From Rhodoblastus sp. 17X3 (GTDB taxonomy: Bacteria; Pseudomonadota; Alphaproteobacteria; Rhizobiales; Beijerinckiaceae), in assembly GCF_030056575.1 (NCBI RefSeq), contig NZ_JASHHX010000002.1, positions 1 through 64,000 of the forward strand: a stretch of 64,000 bases of DNA, given 5' to 3'. Both the position numbers and the translations under genes were made by a program. This document shows positions 56,194 through 64,000 of this stretch, piece after piece (the stretch's first letter is position 1; every line of letters starts with the position of its first letter). The notes under the pieces were generated by a model. That model did not search any database, was not told the DNA's origin, and saw only the letters and a program-made list of their open reading frames with translations.

Positions 56194-56960
56194 AGAGGCC
56201 TCGCCGCACGGACCTGTCCTGGCTGGTCGGACGGCCGATCGCCCATCGCGGCTTGCATGATTCGTCGTGCGGACGGGTCGAGAATTCGATCGGCGCGGCT
56301 CGCGCGGCGGTCGCGCGGGGCTACGCGATCGAATGCGACCTGCGCCTGTCGCGCGACGGCAGGGTTTTTGTCTTCCACGATGATTCGCTGGAGCGCCTGA
56401 CCGGAGCGCAGGGCTCGTTTGCAGCTCGCGACGCTGTCGAGTTGGAACAGATCGCCTTTCGCGAGGGCGGCGAGACGATCCCGACGCTGGAGCGATGGCT
56501 CGCGGCGGTGAACGGCGCAGTCCCTCTGATTCTCGAACTCAAGAGCGATTTTTCCGGCGATGTCGCGCTGGCGCTGGCCGCCGCCTCGGCGCTCGACGCC
56601 TGTTCCGGTCCGGTGGCGCTCAAAAGTTTCGATCCGGCGCTGATCGCGGTCCTGCGCGGGCGCGATTCGGCATGGCCGCTCGGCATCGTCGCGCAGAGCG
56701 ATTATGACGAGGAGGAATTTGGCGGCCTCACGCCGAGCCTGCGGCAGAGCCTGACCCGCTTCACGCACGCGCCCGAGACCCGGCCTGACTTCCTCTCTTG
56801 GCGGTCTGCGGACCTGCCCGTCGCGATTACGTCATTCGCCCGCGCTTGCGCCGGAACCCCGGTGATGACCTGGACGATTCGTTCGCCGGAACAGGCGGAG
56901 AGCGCCCGGCGCCACGCCGACCAGATCATCTTCGAAGGATTTCTGCCTGACGGAGTCTGA
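56190..56960 (+). CDS. glycerophosphodiester phosphodiesterase
   Basis: 256 aa GDPD TIM barrel, hydrolyses glycerophosphodiesters. IAHRGLHDSSCGRVENSIGA supplies the catalytic His and the Glu-Asn metal site, and IECDLRLSRDGRVFVFHDD supplies the second His. No signal peptide, so probably cytoplasmic (UgpQ-like). Overlaps RidA gene by 4 nt (ATGA). Confidence 0.94.
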   Translation: MKRPRRTDLSWLVGRPIAHRGLHDSSCGRVENSIGAARAAVARGYAIECDLRLSRDGRVFVFHDDSLERLTGAQGSFAARDAVELEQIAFREGGETIPTLERWLAAVNGAVPLILELKSDFSGDVALALAAASALDACSGPVALKSFDPALIAVLRGRDSAWPLGIVAQSDYDEEEFGGLTPSLRQSLTRFTHAPETRPDFLSWRSADLPVAITSFARACAGTPVMTWTIRSPEQAESARRHADQIIFEGFLPDGV

Positions 56961-56964
56961 AACG

Positions 56965-56989
56965 AAAAAAGCCGCCCGAAGGCGGCTTT
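56965..56989 (-). terminator. bidirectional terminator (rpmG / GDPD)
   Basis: AAAGCCGCC (56968-56976) pairs with GGCGGCTTT (56981-56989), loop CGAA. The A-run at 56965-56970 gives a good U-tract for rpmG on the minus strand. On the plus strand only TTT is in the stem, so it is weaker for the GDPD gene. Confidence 0.85.
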
Positions 56990-57008
56990 GAAGGAACCGG
57001 TTCAAGTC

Positions 57009-57176
57009 TTACTTGATCTTGGTTTCCTTGAACTCGACGTGCTTCCGCGCGACGGGGTCGTATTTCTTGAAGGCCAGCTTGTCGGTCTTGGTGCGGGCGT
57101 TCTTCTTGGTGACGTAGAAATAGCCGGTGTCGGCGGTCGACAGCAGCTTGATCTTGATCGTGGCGGCCTTGGCCAT
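57009..57176 (-). CDS. rpmG: 50S ribosomal protein L33
   Basis: L33, 55 aa. [20 protein letters not shown] and [19 protein letters not shown] are canonical. No zinc cysteines, so it is the C-minus form. ATG 57176 is chosen over a longer frame at 57233, whose 19 extra residues lack family support. Confidence 0.96.
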   Translation of the reverse strand: MAKAATIKIKLLSTADTGYFYVTKKNARTKTDKLAFKKYDPVARKHVEFKETKIK

Positions 57177-57302
57177 GGATTTAAACCTTGCAAGCGGAAC
57201 TGGCGCCGCATCCTGAGAGTGGACGGAGGCCATGACGGAACAAAAGGGGCCGGATCGCTCCGGCCCAAACTCGCGGGCACCATAAGCAATGGCCCGCTTT
57301 TG

Positions 57303-58481
57303 TCAAGCGCGGCGCCAGCGCCATATCGCCCGCGCCGGCCCGGACGAGGCGACGATGAGCGCGAGATAGGACAGGAAAAGCGCGGCGAGGGCGTCGAACA
57401 GGCCGCCCGGATTCTCCAGGTCGAGGCCGAGGCCGAGCGTCGGCGGCCCCGCCATCATGCCCACCGAATACATCATGATATAGGCGGCGTTGGCCGAGCC
57501 GAGCCGAGCGCCTTGAAACTTTTCCGCCAGAATTGCGAGGCCGACCGGGTAAAGGCCGCCGATCAGGCCGCCCCAGAAGAAAAGGGCGAAGGCATAAATC
57601 GTTGGGTCGGCGGCCAGGGCAGGCAGGGCAAGCGCGCCGGCGAGGCCGAACAGCGCGAAAAAGGCCAGCATCCAGATCTTGTTCAAGCGGTCGGCGACCA
57701 GTCCGATCGGAATCGGGAAGACCACATTGCCGAGCGCCACGAGCGTGAGCTGGAAGGTCGCCCAGGTTTGCGGAAAACCGGAGCGGACCCCGAATACTGG
57801 CAGCAGGCCGTTCAATCCGGTCTCGACCGCGCCATAGAGAAGTCCAGCGGCGAGCGCGATGGGCGCGGCGGCGAAGATTGCGCGCAGATTCGGCAGCGCC
57901 GGCCCCTCCATCTTCACCGCGCCCGCCGCGCCGGCGAGCGCGACCGGAATGGCGGCCGCGCCGATGAGCCCGGCAGCGACGAAGAAGGGAAGCAGCCCAT
58001 CGGCGCCGGTGAGGCTCAACAGGGCGGGGCCGATGGCGAATCCCAGCGCCAGCATAGTGGCGTAAAGGCCGAGCACCATGCCCCGCTGGGCCGGAGGGGC
58101 CGCCGCGCTGATCCAGTATTCGCTGACGACGAAGATGATAGTGAGCGAAAGCCCGAAGGCGGCGCGAATGGCCAGCCAGAGCTGGTAGTCGGCGCAGAAG
58201 GCGAATCCCATCAGCGCCGCGATGCCCAAAGCGATGGCCGAGAACAGCAGCACGCGAATGCCGAGAAGGCGCGCCAGCCAGGGCGTCAGCGGGGCGCCGA
58301 CAAGCGTGGCGACGCCGGTGACGGCGATGTGCAGGCCATTGGTGTGGGCGGGAAAGCCAGCCGCTTCGAGCCGCAGCGCGAGCAGTGGGATGACCAGCGA
58401 CAGGCCGATGCCGACAATGGAAATGCAGGAGATGGCCGCGGCGAGCCGCTTCCAGGTTTGCGAATCGAAGGCGGAGAACAT
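57303..58481 (-). CDS. MFS transporter
   Basis: 392 aa, about twelve membrane segments. First helix region is AISCISIVGIGLSLVIPLLAL, the intracellular loop after helix 2 is PWLARLLGIRVLLF, and a second half starts near residue 210. Substrate unknown. MFS genes are commonly found next to rpmG in Hyphomicrobiales. Starts 41 nt after the TadE-like gene on the same strand. Confidence 0.92.
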   Translation of the reverse strand: MFSAFDSQTWKRLAAAISCISIVGIGLSLVIPLLALRLEAAGFPAHTNGLHIAVTGVATLVGAPLTPWLARLLGIRVLLFSAIALGIAALMGFAFCADYQLWLAIRAAFGLSLTIIFVVSEYWISAAAPPAQRGMVLGLYATMLALGFAIGPALLSLTGADGLLPFFVAAGLIGAAAIPVALAGAAGAVKMEGPALPNLRAIFAAAPIALAAGLLYGAVETGLNGLLPVFGVRSGFPQTWATFQLTLVALGNVVFPIPIGLVADRLNKIWMLAFFALFGLAGALALPALAADPTIYAFALFFWGGLIGGLYPVGLAILAEKFQGARLGSANAAYIMMYSVGMMAGPPTLGLGLDLENPGGLFDALAALFLSYLALIVASSGPARAIWRWRRA

Positions 58482-58522
58482 GAGCGCTTATAGGCCATGA
58501 CAGGCCGGCGGGCGAGCCGACG

Positions 58523-58981
58523 TCAGGAGGCCATGGGGAAGCAGGCCTGCGCAGAAACCGTCTTGGTGGCGAGCGACGGGATCAGATGGGCCGCCACATT
58601 GGTGAGGGGATAGGTAATCGTGACCCTGGCGTAGCTCGTGGAGCCCGACATGCCGGGGCAGGAGGTTGAGGCCGAGGTCGTGATATTGGCGACGGGGATG
58701 GTGAGGCCCCATGACTGAGCCGTGGTCTGGGCGTAGCTGGCTGTCAGGCTGGAGCTGTAGGTTCCGGACGTCGCGCAATTCGCCAGTTTCATCCCGACGC
58801 AGCGAGAGACCTTGGAGACGGTGTTCTGCAGCGCTTCCTCGACCCAGATCGCCCGTCCGAATTCCAGAATGCCGAACAGGAAAAACATCAGCGGTATGCA
58901 GACTGCGGCGAACTCCACGGCGGACGACCCGCTCTGGTCAAGTCGCAGCGAAGAAAGGCGAGCGAGGCGGGCGCGCTTCAT
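58523..58981 (-). CDS. TadE-like pseudopilin
   Basis: 152 aa. A class-III prepilin-like segment GSSAVEFAAVCIPLMFFLF, with the Glu at position +5 of the hydrophobic stretch, then a Ser/Thr-rich exported domain with two or three cysteines (RCVGMKLANC and CFPMAS). ATG 58981 overlaps the stop of the gene upstream by 4 nt. Longer in-frame extension is not supported. Confidence 0.85.
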   Translation of the reverse strand: MKRARLARLSSLRLDQSGSSAVEFAAVCIPLMFFLFGILEFGRAIWVEEALQNTVSKVSRCVGMKLANCATSGTYSSSLTASYAQTTAQSWGLTIPVANITTSASTSCPGMSGSTSYARVTITYPLTNVAAHLIPSLATKTVSAQACFPMAS

Positions 58982-59598
58982 TGGACCTGGATCACGCTGC
59001 TCGCCGTGATGGGCGAGTGTATCAGGCGGGAGGGGAGTATCATCGGCGTATAGGCCCGGCTCGCCGAGAGCTTGACGAATTTCCCCGCCACCGCGCCGCC
59101 GGAACAGGCGGAGCCGCAGCTCACCGACGTTCCGAAGGCGAATGTCGTCCCCGAGCCCGTCGGGCAATAGCAGCTGCTGGCGCCCGACGTCGAGCCGCCG
59201 GCCGTCACGGTCGCGCTCCCGGCGGTTGTCGACGCGGTGCTGCCATTGTTGACGTTCACGGAGGAACTGGCCCAGTTGGCAGCGTTCGCCGAGCCGATCA
59301 GGGTCGCGAGCGTCGAGGCGAGCGTGGCCTCGCTGGCCGTGCTGACGGAACTCGCATTGGTCAAGGCGACGTTCGAGGCCGTCGCCAGCGCCGAGGACAG
59401 CTTGAACTTCGTCCGCACCGCAAGTCCGAAATCGACCGCCGCGCCCAGCACCAGCAGGAATACGGGCGTGATCAGGGCGAATTCGACGATCGACGCCGCG
59501 CGACGGTCGCGCAGGAAGCCTCGCGCGCGGTTTGAGACGCGCGCCCTGGGCGCTTTTCCAGGATTTTGCGGCCGCGAAATCGCTACAGAGGCTCCCAT
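58978..59598 (-). CDS. TadE/TadG-like pseudopilin, Cys-rich
   Basis: 206 aa. RAASIVEFALITPVFLLVLG is the prepilin-like hydrophobic segment with Glu+5. The exported part is Ser/Ala/Thr-rich with cysteines in a short cluster (SSCYCPTGSG, SCGSACSG), suggesting disulfides or a compact loop. It lies between the large TadG-like gene and the small TadE-like gene and overlaps the latter. Confidence 0.85.
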   Translation of the reverse strand: MGASVAISRPQNPGKAPRARVSNRARGFLRDRRAASIVEFALITPVFLLVLGAAVDFGLAVRTKFKLSSALATASNVALTNASSVSTASEATLASTLATLIGSANAANWASSSVNVNNGSTASTTAGSATVTAGGSTSGASSCYCPTGSGTTFAFGTSVSCGSACSGGAVAGKFVKLSASRAYTPMILPSRLIHSPITASSVIQVQ

Positions 59599-59613
59599 TT
59601 TACGAGACCATCC

Positions 59614-61581
59614 TCACATCACAAATTTTGGCGTGGACGAGCCGGACCCGCCCGAACCTGTGATGCAGGTCGAGGCCGCGGTCGTTCCGCCCGACATCGA
59701 GACCGATAGGGCCACGATTTGCAGGCAGCCGCCCGTCAGGGTGTTGATATAGGCGCCGCCCGCCATGGTGAAGGCGCCAACCGGCAGATAGAACGCGCCG
59801 GACATCGAGGCGCCCGAGCCGCCGGAGAAATAAGCGCCGGCCGAATTGCCCGATTGCGGTCCCACGAACAGAAGGAAGGCGTAGGTTCCGCTGGTCGGCG
59901 CGCTCACATTGACATTGCTGAAGCCGGCGGCGAAACACAGGCCCTTGCCGGAGCAGGTTCCGCCGCTCGGGGTGGTGGCGGCGCTGTATATGATGGTGAC
60001 GCCGGTTCCCCGTAGGCCGACTGTCGAGCCGTTGCAGCTGACAGAGCCGCCGCCGTTGGCGCCATAGGCCAAGTAGCCGTTGATCGTATAGGTTCCTGCG
60101 CCGAGGATTGTGCCGCCCGCCGTGGAGAACCAGCCGTTGATGTCGTGGTTGGTCGCCGCGCCGAGGCTCATGCAGCTGCCGCCGCCGGCATCGGCGTTCA
60201 CATTGCCAGTGACCTGGAACAGGCTGGAATTGCCGGTGGCGTCGGCGAGAGTGATCTTGGCGCCGCCGCCCAGCCAGAACGCATTGCCGTCGCTCGCGGC
60301 GCCGATCTTAAAGCTGTTGTTCGTGCCCGATCCCATCGTCAGAGTCGCGCCGCCGCCGACATAAATGCCGCTCGACAGTGCGAAAGCGCTCGCGCCCGAG
60401 AAGGTGACCGTGGAAGTATCGCAGATGCTGTAATAGGCCCCGTTGCTGCATTTCGTGGTGCTGCGTCCGAAATTATAGGTTCCGCCGCCGGCGAAAGTGT
60501 TGGTGTTGCCATTGCCGCTGATGAAGCCGGCGGCGAAATTATAGGCGCCCGGGCCGAAGGTCATGGATGAGCCGGAATCATTGACGACGGTGCTGAAATT
60601 ATAAATCGAGGTTCCGTTGCCGCCGGTGTTGAACAAAACCGTCATGCCGCCGCCAAGCGCCGTCTTGCTGCTGCCGTCGGCGAAACTCGCGAAATTATAG
60701 GTTCCGCCGTTCGGGCAAGTGATCGTCCAGGTGGAGTTAGAGCTGTTAAAGCTGGCCGTGCATGAGCCTGAGGTTTGCGACGTCGCGCCCTTCCAGGAGA
60801 GATCGAAGGCAATGGACGGCGAGGAAACCGTCGGCGCGGCAGGGCCGGTCTGCGACGCGATGCTGGCGACATACGACTCCGCCGCTACGATGCCGGTATT
60901 GGCGGCGAGCGGATCGGTGACTGAGGCGTGGGTCAGGGTTTGTGTGGTGATGCCGCTACAGCCCTGGGTCGGCGTTGCGCCGCCATAGCTGACGCCCTTG
61001 GCGGTGATCGTCGTGCCGCAGGGAATGGTGAGCGTCGCATTGGTGGAAATGCCGCATTGCGGCGCGGAAATCGCCGTGCCGCCGCTCAATGTAATGCCGG
61101 TCGAGGCGGACAGGGCGGTGATGCAGGCGCTCACGCCGCCGCCGAATTGGACGTAGCTGGTTCCTCTTGTTGTCAGGGTCGTATGAGCGCCGAGCACTCT
61201 GCCGAGAAACAGCGTCGGGGTGGTTGTGACAATGACCCTGAGCGCATTTTTCGTCGAATCCTGCGGCGAGGGCACGACCGCGGCGGTCACGCCCGTGGTG
61301 GGAATGCCGTTCAACTGGCCCACGTTCTGTGCGACGGACGTCGCCTTGGCGAGAACATTGGAGTCGCCTGAATGGGCGCCGTAATAGGTGGCCGCCGCAT
61401 AGGCCGCAATGTCCGCGATCCGCTGGTCCTCGGTCTGCCGCTCGAGCGTCAGGCCATATTCGGCGACAAGTGAGATGATTCCGATCAGGCCCGCGATCAG
61501 CGCGGCGCCGACAATCGTGACTGTGCCGCGCTTGTCGGCAGCGAGAGCCCGGATCGAGCAGGAAGCATGAAATGCACGCAT
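59614..61581 (-). CDS. TadG-like anchored protein with predicted beta-helix
   Basis: 655 aa. The N-terminus is TadG-like, with RGTVTIVGAALIAGLIGIIS near residues 18-37 followed by EYGLTLERQTEDQRIADIAA. The remaining 500 or so residues are Gly/Ser/Thr/Asn-rich with recurring GxYNF motifs (residues 292-297, 343-349, 365-371, 494-500), typical of a parallel beta-helix. Cysteines recur in pairs. No tadA, tadB, tadC or rcpA-type gene is nearby, so export must rely on components elsewhere. Confidence 0.8.
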   Translation of the reverse strand: MRAFHASCSIRALAADKRGTVTIVGAALIAGLIGIISLVAEYGLTLERQTEDQRIADIAAYAAATYYGAHSGDSNVLAKATSVAQNVGQLNGIPTTGVTAAVVPSPQDSTKNALRVIVTTTPTLFLGRVLGAHTTLTTRGTSYVQFGGGVSACITALSASTGITLSGGTAISAPQCGISTNATLTIPCGTTITAKGVSYGGATPTQGCSGITTQTLTHASVTDPLAANTGIVAAESYVASIASQTGPAAPTVSSPSIAFDLSWKGATSQTSGSCTASFNSSNSTWTITCPNGGTYNFASFADGSSKTALGGGMTVLFNTGGNGTSIYNFSTVVNDSGSSMTFGPGAYNFAAGFISGNGNTNTFAGGGTYNFGRSTTKCSNGAYYSICDTSTVTFSGASAFALSSGIYVGGGATLTMGSGTNNSFKIGAASDGNAFWLGGGAKITLADATGNSSLFQVTGNVNADAGGGSCMSLGAATNHDINGWFSTAGGTILGAGTYTINGYLAYGANGGGSVSCNGSTVGLRGTGVTIIYSAATTPSGGTCSGKGLCFAAGFSNVNVSAPTSGTYAFLLFVGPQSGNSAGAYFSGGSGASMSGAFYLPVGAFTMAGGAYINTLTGGCLQIVALSVSMSGGTTAASTCITGSGGSGSSTPKFVM

Positions 61582-61938
61582 GAGATGAAAGCCTGATCAA
61601 TAGCGTACTATTGGAATATATCTAATGGGTCACAACTGAACATCACGTTCTGTACACAAATTACATTTTATGGAAGTTAGAAGGAAGTTCTGCTTAACAA
61701 GAACTTTCCTTACGTAAGCATTAATTGATGACGCCTTTGGCTCGAACTTCATAAGTATTCAGCAGGTTATGGACGGGCTTTGTCGTTCAAAATTGGAGCG
61801 CGCCCGCCGAAAAACAGCCGCTTGAGCCGCCGCTTGGTAAAATGGCGCGCAAAGGAGAAAAATATTCTTCAAAACCGTCGGGAAGCGTGGCGCTTACGGG
61901 AGGCTGGAAATGGCGCGGGCAGAGGCCGGCGCGCCGCC
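61582..61938 (-). other. AT-rich gene-free control region
   Basis: 357 nt with no supported gene. Roughly 61600-61780 is markedly AT-rich compared with the flanks. It contains three dyads: CAATAG/CTATTG (61598-61613, loop CGTA), AAGTTCT/AGAACTT (61685-61706), and CTTACGTAAG (61709-61718). Probably the promoter and operator region of the Tad-like genes. Confidence 0.5.
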
Positions 61939-62655
61939 TCAGAGCTCTTCGCGCCGCCACTTGCCCCGGATCTGATAATAAAACGGCGTCGGCAGGTAAT
62001 GGCTCATTCCGGCCTTGAGCCGTCCACGCAGTTCCGCCAGCACCTGGCGCGTCACGTCCGGCAGGTCGAGCTTTTCGGCCTCGTCGAAGCGGACCCAGGC
62101 CAGTTGCACCAGTTCCGCGTCGGCATGGGCGAAGCCCTCCAGCCTGGCGGTCACGGCGCGCGCGTCGAGAGCGAAAAAGCGGGTGTCGAAACGCTTTGGC
62201 CGCGAGGGCGGGGTGATGGCGCGGGCGATGAAATGCAGATCCTGCAAATCGGGCAAACACTTATGCGCGGCGTAGGTTCGCCAGGCCGGGGGCGGGCGTT
62301 CCGGGCCGCCAAATTCGCCCGAGCCGACGACATGGCCCGTTTCCTCAAAGGTCTCGCGGATTGCGGCCAGAGCCAGTGCGCGGGCGAAAGTCGGGCCGGC
62401 GCCTGCGCGGCCTTTCAGCAGCCGCGTTTCGACCCGGGAGTCGAGCGGGCCGGCGATGTTCATGCGGCGGTCGCACGGCTCCAGTCTTCCACCGGGAAAG
62501 ACAAACTTTCCGGGCATGAATTTCAGCGCCGCGTGGCGCTTGCCGAGCAGGATTCTGGGATTTTTCTTGCCGATCCCGTCGAGCAGGATCAGCGACGCCG
62601 CGTCGCGCGGGTGGACGGGCCGAGGCTTGCTTTGGCGTGTTTCACCTTCGGTCAT
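61939..62655 (-). CDS. Nudix hydrolase
   Basis: 238 aa. The Nudix box is split by a long insertion: GKFVFPGGRLEP, then AAIRETFEETGHVVG. Likely removes or cleaves a nucleoside diphosphate linked compound, substrate unknown. ATG 62655 overlaps the stop of the DUF983 gene (ATGA). A longer frame to 62814 is rejected. This rnr-DUF983-Nudix order is common in the order. Confidence 0.9.
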   Translation of the reverse strand: MTEGETRQSKPRPVHPRDAASLILLDGIGKKNPRILLGKRHAALKFMPGKFVFPGGRLEPCDRRMNIAGPLDSRVETRLLKGRAGAGPTFARALALAAIRETFEETGHVVGSGEFGGPERPPPAWRTYAAHKCLPDLQDLHFIARAITPPSRPKRFDTRFFALDARAVTARLEGFAHADAELVQLAWVRFDEAEKLDLPDVTRQVLAELRGRLKAGMSHYLPTPFYYQIRGKWRREEL

Positions 62656-63101
62656 GGGCTGTCCCCGAAGAAGCGACGCTCGTCCGGCGTCTCCACCCCG
62701 AAGCCATGCATGCGCAATGCCCATTGATAGGAGATCAGCGCGCCTTTCACGATGGGCAGCAGCCAGAGGCTCAGCAGCAACCCGATGACAGGCCAGACGA
62801 CCATCTGCGGCCAATCCGGCAGGTTGGGGAAGAGTTCCTGTCCCGCGATGACGCCCGAAACGACGATATGCCCGACAATCACCATGGTGACATAGGGCGG
62901 CATGTCGTCGGCGCGCTGATGGAACAATTCTTCGCCGCAGGCGGGGCAGCGATCATTGACCTTCAAATAGGCGTAAAACATCTTTCCCCGCCCGCAGGCG
63001 GGACAGAGGCCGCGCATGCCGCGTTTCATCGCCGGCCAGACGGGACGCGGCGTCAGGACAATATCGGCCATTTCGGGTTTGCTCGATTCGGCGATGGTCA
63101 T
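62652..63101 (-). CDS. DUF983 family membrane protein
   Basis: 149 aa. A zinc-ribbon-like N-terminus (GLCPACGRGKMF and DRCPACGEELF, four Cys in two CxxC pairs) is followed by two membrane segments (VTMVIVGHIVVSGVIAG and VVWPVIGLLLSLWLLPIVK). Function unknown. Overlaps both rnr (upstream) and the Nudix gene by 4 nt. Confidence 0.92.
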   Translation of the reverse strand: MTIAESSKPEMADIVLTPRPVWPAMKRGMRGLCPACGRGKMFYAYLKVNDRCPACGEELFHQRADDMPPYVTMVIVGHIVVSGVIAGQELFPNLPDWPQMVVWPVIGLLLSLWLLPIVKGALISYQWALRMHGFGVETPDERRFFGDSP

Positions 63102-64000
63102 GCGCGGGTCCTCCGCCGGGACGTTCTTGCTGACGGGCGGGCGCGCGAGGCTTTGGCGCCCTTGGTCTTGAGCGCGCTGGCGCGGCCCGCGCGCGCCTTG
63201 CCCTCGCTCAGCATTTCAAAACGCAGTGCGCCGGCGAAGGGCGCGGCCTCGACCAGCTTCACCGTCACTTGATCCCCGAGCTGATAGGTCGCGCCGGTGC
63301 GCGCCCCGATCAGCGCATGATGCGCCTCGTCGAAACGGAAATAATCATCTCCGATGGAGGCGGCGGGAATGAAGCCGTCGGCGCCGGTGTCCGACAGCTT
63401 GACGAACAGCCCCGCATGCGTGGCGCCGGCGATGCGGCCCTCGAAGCTGGCTCCGATTTTTTCCGCCAGAAAGGTCGCGATCAGCCGGTCGGTCGTCTCG
63501 CGTTCGGCAGCCATGGCGCGTCGCTCGGCGGCGGAAATGCGCGCCGCGATCTCGGCGAGATGTTCGCGCCCCATCTCGGGCAGGCCGCCGGGGCCGAGAT
63601 CCAGCGCCCGAACCAGCGCCCGATGGACGATGAGATCGGCATAGCGGCGGATCGGCGAGGTGAAATGGGCGTAGCGGCGGAGATGCAGGCCGAAATGGCC
63701 GTAATTTTCCGCGACATATTCGGCCTGCGCCTGGGTGCGCAGCACGATTTCGTTGACGACATTCTCGTGCTCGGTGCCGCGCACCTTGGCGAGAATTTCG
63801 TTGAACTGCATCGGCTTCAACACTTGGCCCTTGGCCAGCTTGATGCCGATGGTCGCGAGGAATTCCGACAGCGCATTGAGCTTCTCGACGGAGGGCTCGT
63901 CATGGGCGCGGTAGATCAGATGCGACTTCTCCGCCTCCAAGGTCTCGGCGGCGGCGACATTGGCGAGGATCATGAATTCCTCGATCACCTTGTGCGCGTC
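63098..64000 (-). CDS. rnr: ribonuclease R, 3' part (5' end outside window)
   Basis: 300 codons of the C-terminal part of RNase R, truncated by the window edge. The RNB catalytic end (HKVIEEFMILANVAAAETLE and FTSPIRRYADLIVHRALVR), followed by the S1 domain (FEGRIAGATHAGLFVKLSDTG) and a basic Arg/Lys/Ala tail, is clear. Degrades structured RNA 3' to 5'. Overlaps DUF983 by 4 nt. Confidence 0.93.
   Translation of the reverse strand, partial: DAHKVIEEFMILANVAAAETLEAEKSHLIYRAHDEPSVEKLNALSEFLATIGIKLAKGQVLKPMQFNEILAKVRGTEHENVVNEIVLRTQAQAEYVAENYGHFGLHLRRYAHFTSPIRRYADLIVHRALVRALDLGPGGLPEMGREHLAEIAARISAAERRAMAAERETTDRLIATFLAEKIGASFEGRIAGATHAGLFVKLSDTGADGFIPAASIGDDYFRFDEAHHALIGARTGATYQLGDQVTVKLVEAAPFAGALRFEMLSEGKARAGRASALKTKGAKASRARPSARTSRRRTRA

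Noticed and set aside
59719-60015. Plus-strand frame opposite the TadG-like gene
   Set aside because: Arg/Gly/Ala-rich shadow of the beta-helix coding strand.

Overview
The window is one contiguous piece of a GC-rich alphaproteobacterial chromosome. The gene order (S10/spc/alpha ribosomal block with secY-adk inside it, a DegP-type protease after rplQ, pdxJ-acpS-lepB-rnc-era-recO, rnr-DUF983-Nudix, rpmG) and families such as EipB, ATP12 and single-type Rsh point to Hyphomicrobiales (Rhizobiales), perhaps near the Methylocystaceae/Beijerinckiaceae. The genus cannot be fixed from the sequence alone. Most of the window is core genome. I saw no tRNA, rRNA, CRISPR array, insertion sequence or prophage.

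Layout. 1-14780: ribosomal superoperon rpsJ-rplC-rplD-rplW-rplB-rpsS-rplV-rpsC-rplP-rpmC-rpsQ-rplN-rplX-rplE-rpsN-rpsH-rplF-rplR-rpsE-rpmD-rplO, then secY-adk, rpsM, rpsK, rpoA, rplQ. It is punctuated by an unusual number of strong hairpins and internal terminators. 14831-16267: periplasmic Do protease. 16268-16799: gene-free stretch with three good hairpins ahead of a small membrane protein. 17079-18681 (minus): GST, 3-methyladenine glycosylase and a C-terminal remnant of a flavin reductase. 18754-30969: envelope and housekeeping genes (anmK, sugar kinase, nitroreductase, queE, L,D-transpeptidase, hydrolase, smpB, dapA, lytic transglycosylase, family-5 uracil-DNA glycosylase, NYN protein). 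31439-34214: rpoZ and rsh, which both bear on ppGpp signalling. 34366-38841: tightly overlapped pdxJ-acpS-lepB-rnc-era-recO. 38902-40227 (minus): an accessory insert (NYN + LOTUS-like protein, small secreted/membrane protein) before parC. 42729-46024: murI, an oxidoreductase, rpsD, small membrane protein. 46129-49048 (minus): RBBP9-like hydrolase and cstA-ybdD peptide/pyruvate-type transporter. 49297-52435: HAD phosphatase, ATP12 chaperone, propionyl-CoA carboxylase beta chain. 52634-54625: membrane GGDEF-EAL protein. 54650-57176: eipB, RidA, glycerophosphodiesterase, rpmG. 57303-61581 (minus): MFS transporter and a three-gene TadE/TadG-like pseudopilin cluster, the largest member of which looks like an anchored beta-helix. 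61582-61938: AT-rich gene-free control region. 61939-64000 (minus): Nudix, DUF983 protein and the 3' part of rnr, which runs off the end.

The most interesting non-routine items are the TadG-like beta-helix cluster with its AT-rich, dyad-filled upstream region, the NYN-LOTUS insert, the structured region at 16627-16765, the hairpin-laden ribosomal spacers, a perfect CtrA-type TTAA-N7-TTAA site before the lytic transglycosylase, and the three consecutive stem-loops between rsh and pdxJ. Nothing seen proves a wholly new system. Start codons were moved from the longest frame where ribosome-binding sites or family length argued for it, and each such case is noted.
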